Assembly (NCBI GenBank): GCA_963977185.1 | Contig: CAXBNV010000022.1 | Coordinates: forward strand, 1-25,824 | Source of the DNA: CAXBNV01 sp963977185 | GTDB lineage: Bacteria; Pseudomonadota; Gammaproteobacteria; JAGOUU01 | DNA: 25,824 nt | Direction: 5' to 3' | Shown here: positions 23,914-25,824 of the stretch, piece by piece | Layout: the number at the start of each line of letters is the position of its first letter | Numbering within the stretch: position 1 is the first letter of the stretch | The notes under the pieces: model-generated | The model's database searches: none | Told to the model about the DNA's origin: nothing | Seen by the model: only the letters and a program-made list of their open reading frames with translations | Program-made: the position numbers and the translations under genes

Positions 23914-25452
23914 ATGTTAGTTAATTATAATTTAATATCAGTAGAGCAAAATCACAGTAATCATATATCAATATTCTTTAAAAATATTTTTGAGTGTAAA
24001 TTTTTTTTTGCAAAGCTTAGATATTTGAGTATAAGAAATACTAACATAAGTTTTACTGTGTTTGATGCTTTGCATTCTGTAATAAACTCAGGGCAGTTAA
24101 AAATAAGCTCGACAGGTAAATTTTTTTTTTCTTATAATACCGCGCAAAATACCAAGTTGTTAAGTATTAGTAATCATATTCTACTTAATAAAATGAAATT
24201 AGATATTTTGTCAAATATAGAAGAAATGAATCAAATTAAATCTATAGAGATTGCACTTATAATACATATAAAAAAATTAAGATCTTTAGAAAAAAAACAA
24301 AATCTAAATTGTTTTATTTTTGATAATAATTCTATAGATACTTTCATAAGTCAGGTTAAACATTTGTTTGATAATGGCATTAGAAGTATTAAATTACAAT
24401 TTGTACATAATGGAGATGGCGAGCATTGTATTTCTGGGGAGGTAATGATAGATGAAAATGGTGTTGTGAATTTTTTTATAAGTGATTCAATTGAAATTTC
24501 TTTAGTTAATTTAATGACTCCTAAAAGTAAAACACTAAATTACAATTATTTAATTAATTTAATTAAAAACAAGTTACCTTTGGCAGATATATATTTATCA
24601 AATATACATCTACAAAAATCATTTAAGGGTTGTAAAATTTTTTCTTTAATTTGTGCTTTCCAATTAGCAAATCAAGACAAGCATGGTGTTTGTTTGTATA
24701 GGTATATGCAATCTTGTAAATTACAACTTTATCGAGTAAGTCCTATTAAAGTATTGTCTTCTAAAAAAGAAGATCTTGATTGGGCATCTAAGCATTTAAT
24801 TAATGCTGATGCTCCATTAAGATTTGTTAGAATTATGCAATCTGTGCGACATTTGCAAGAAATAATGATACGGTCTCCAAAAGAAACTTTGATGCCTATT
24901 AATTCGAAAAATAAATCATTGAAAGATTCATGCGCACAACATTTTTATATGTTTAATTATCAATTGTGTTTGATTGATTCAGTTCAAAATTTGGAACAAT
25001 CTAAAATTTTAACTAATCATTTGTCTAAGCATATAGTCTTATTAACAGATCAAAATGAAATATTTTTTTTAGAATTTGGGTATCTGAAGAGAAAACATGG
25101 TGTAGTAATAAAACTTGAAAATTTTGACAGATGTAATATACCATTTTGCAATTCAGACAAAATTAATTTGATAGAAAAAGACAAAGACAAAGAATGTATT
25201 GATGAAATTATAGATAAAGCTTTATCTTTAGGTCAAATTACTAAAGGAATAAATCAAAGGTTTGAATATAAAAAAGTGAAAATACATCAAGATATAACTC
25301 AGTTTTTACAAAAAGTTCATAACATTTCTGATATTGAAAAAATAACACAAATTTATACTGTTACTGGCTTCGTAGAATTTGTTAATAATATTATTAGTAA
25401 TTATAAAGAGATAAATGATGATGATTTTAAATCAAAGCTTAAGGCAAATTAA
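23914..25452 (+). CDS. YopJ/AvrRxv-family acetyltransferase-like protein, probable effector
   Basis: A 512-residue protein whose middle third matches the YopJ family (clan CE, C55), which acetylates Ser, Thr or Lys of host signalling proteins. Residues about 145-170 (VKHLFDNGIRSIKLQFVHNG) match YopJ IKNVIENGVRSSRFIINMG. The catalytic His is H171 (GEHCIS), the acidic residue D191 in place of YopJ E128, and the cysteine C240 in LQKSFKGCKIFSL, matching YopJ IQRSSSECGIFS. The spacing H-C is 69 (63 in YopJ). About 60 extra residues precede and about 200 follow the core, unlike the 288-residue YopJ. No signal peptide is seen. It is monocistronic after epmA and lies near dot/icm genes, so Dot/Icm export is likely but inferred. 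The coding sequence holds T9, T10 and T8 runs. Confidence 0.8.
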   Translation: MLVNYNLISVEQNHSNHISIFFKNIFECKFFFAKLRYLSIRNTNISFTVFDALHSVINSGQLKISSTGKFFFSYNTAQNTKLLSISNHILLNKMKLDILSNIEEMNQIKSIEIALIIHIKKLRSLEKKQNLNCFIFDNNSIDTFISQVKHLFDNGIRSIKLQFVHNGDGEHCISGEVMIDENGVVNFFISDSIEISLVNLMTPKSKTLNYNYLINLIKNKLPLADIYLSNIHLQKSFKGCKIFSLICAFQLANQDKHGVCLYRYMQSCKLQLYRVSPIKVLSSKKEDLDWASKHLINADAPLRFVRIMQSVRHLQEIMIRSPKETLMPINSKNKSLKDSCAQHFYMFNYQLCLIDSVQNLEQSKILTNHLSKHIVLLTDQNEIFFLEFGYLKRKHGVVIKLENFDRCNIPFCNSDKINLIEKDKDKECIDEIIDKALSLGQITKGINQRFEYKKVKIHQDITQFLQKVHNISDIEKITQIYTVTGFVEFVNNIISNYKEINDDDFKSKLKAN

Positions 25453-25495
25453 GTAATATTCATTGAAATAAGTCCTACTGCTTTTTGAAAAATTA

Positions 25496-25771
25496 TTAAT
25501 CTTTATTAATTAAACTAATCATAGTTGGGATAAATATTAAAATTAAAAAAGTTGCAAAAGCTAGACCAAAAGTAATTGAAGTTGCCATAGGAATTAAAAA
25601 TTGCGCTTGTGTTGATTTTTCAAATAATAAAGGGGTTAGACCTGCAATAGTAGTTAAAGATGTTAATAATACCGCTCTTAATCTATCACATGCAGTTTGA
25701 ATGACTGCTTCTTTATTTGAATCAAAAGATTTTCTTATTGACTTATAATGCAAGATTAAAATAATAGAGTG
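25496..25771 (-). pseudogene. 3' fragment of an RND transporter gene
   Basis: About 90 codons encode the C-terminal end of an RND-family (AcrB-like) inner-membrane pump: SIILILHYKSIRK, then RLRAVLLTSLTTIAGLTPLL, then two membrane-helix segments ending IFIPTMISLINKD. This is the normal C-terminus of the family (over 1000 residues). Going upstream, similarity stops near codon CAC/TCT at 25766-25771 and an in-frame TAA lies at 25789-25787. No start codon other than TTG is available, so the gene is cut at its 5' side, probably by insertion or rearrangement. The remainder may lie beyond the right edge of the window. Confidence 0.75.
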
Positions 25772-25824
25772 GTAGCCATCCCATTCTTAGGACAACTCTA
25801 AAGTAGAGTTTCTATATTTATAAT
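25769..25824. mobile_element. Possible insertion-sequence end at the right edge
   Basis: The sequence that replaces the RND gene, starting near GTGGTAGCCATCCC (25769-25782), has no coding similarity in the RND frame. It contains a perfect short hairpin AACTCTA-AAG-TAGAGTT (25794-25810). An abrupt junction and a subterminal dyad fit the end of an insertion sequence, but only 56 bases are visible, and neither a transposase nor the second end is in the window. I cannot name a family. Confidence 0.3.

Noticed and set aside
23900..23920. Six-codon leader peptide (MKIKKC) before the YopJ-like gene
   Set aside because: It has no ribosome-binding site and overlaps the real start; chance is sufficient in such AT-rich sequence.

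Overview
The window looks like chromosome from an AT-rich, intracellular gammaproteobacterium of the Legionellales type. The taxonomic signal comes from a recognisable piece of a Dot/Icm (type IVB) secretion system (IcmS, DotM/IcmP, DotL/IcmO), from the lysylated-EF-P pair efp-epmA, and from the engB / cytochrome c4 / dsbA neighbourhood that is common in gammaproteobacteria. Very low GC, several genes with lost catalytic residues, a fused pilin gene and a broken RND gene suggest a reducing, host-associated genome. I cannot name the genus.

Left part (1-3600): a (ATCTT)10 microsatellite, an orphan protein with a degraded GHKL (HATPase) pattern, a dicarboxylate/amino-acid:cation symporter with a changed substrate site, and a SuhB-family protein that has lost two metal ligands. 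Middle-left (3600-10700): housekeeping and envelope genes on the minus strand (dsbD with an RDD protein, a DprE2-like SDR, an MFS transporter with a clear terminator, dsbA, cytochrome c4), then divergent engB. Middle (10975-16715, plus strand): a fused double pilin, a 49-residue PilX-like remnant, a three-domain Aas-like protein whose two enzymatic domains look dead or truncated, then an enoyl-CoA hydratase/isomerase-family protein and an HSDL2-like SDR.

Right part (16800-25824): a minus-strand cluster icmS - lytic transglycosylase - dotM - dotL, i.e. mostly the type IV coupling complex. IcmT, IcmR and IcmQ are absent from their usual places, and a leaderless transglycosylase sits where IcmR/IcmQ would be. 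An orphan 265-residue protein follows. Divergent from icmS is efp-epmA, then a 512-residue protein that I read as a YopJ/AvrRxv-family acetyltransferase (H171, D191, C240), a probable secreted effector. The window ends in the 3' part of an RND transporter gene that is cut off at about 25770 by unrelated sequence, possibly the end of an insertion sequence.

The most interesting non-coding pattern is a shared promoter layout, TTAA-N7-TTAA followed 11-12 bp later by TATTAT (or TATTCT), in front of four genes: the GHKL-like orphan, the symporter, the 265-residue orphan and the YopJ-like gene. It resembles the tandem half-site PmrA box that controls Dot/Icm effectors in Legionella and Coxiella, and would tie the candidate effectors into one regulon with the secretion system. 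No tRNA, rRNA or CRISPR array was seen.
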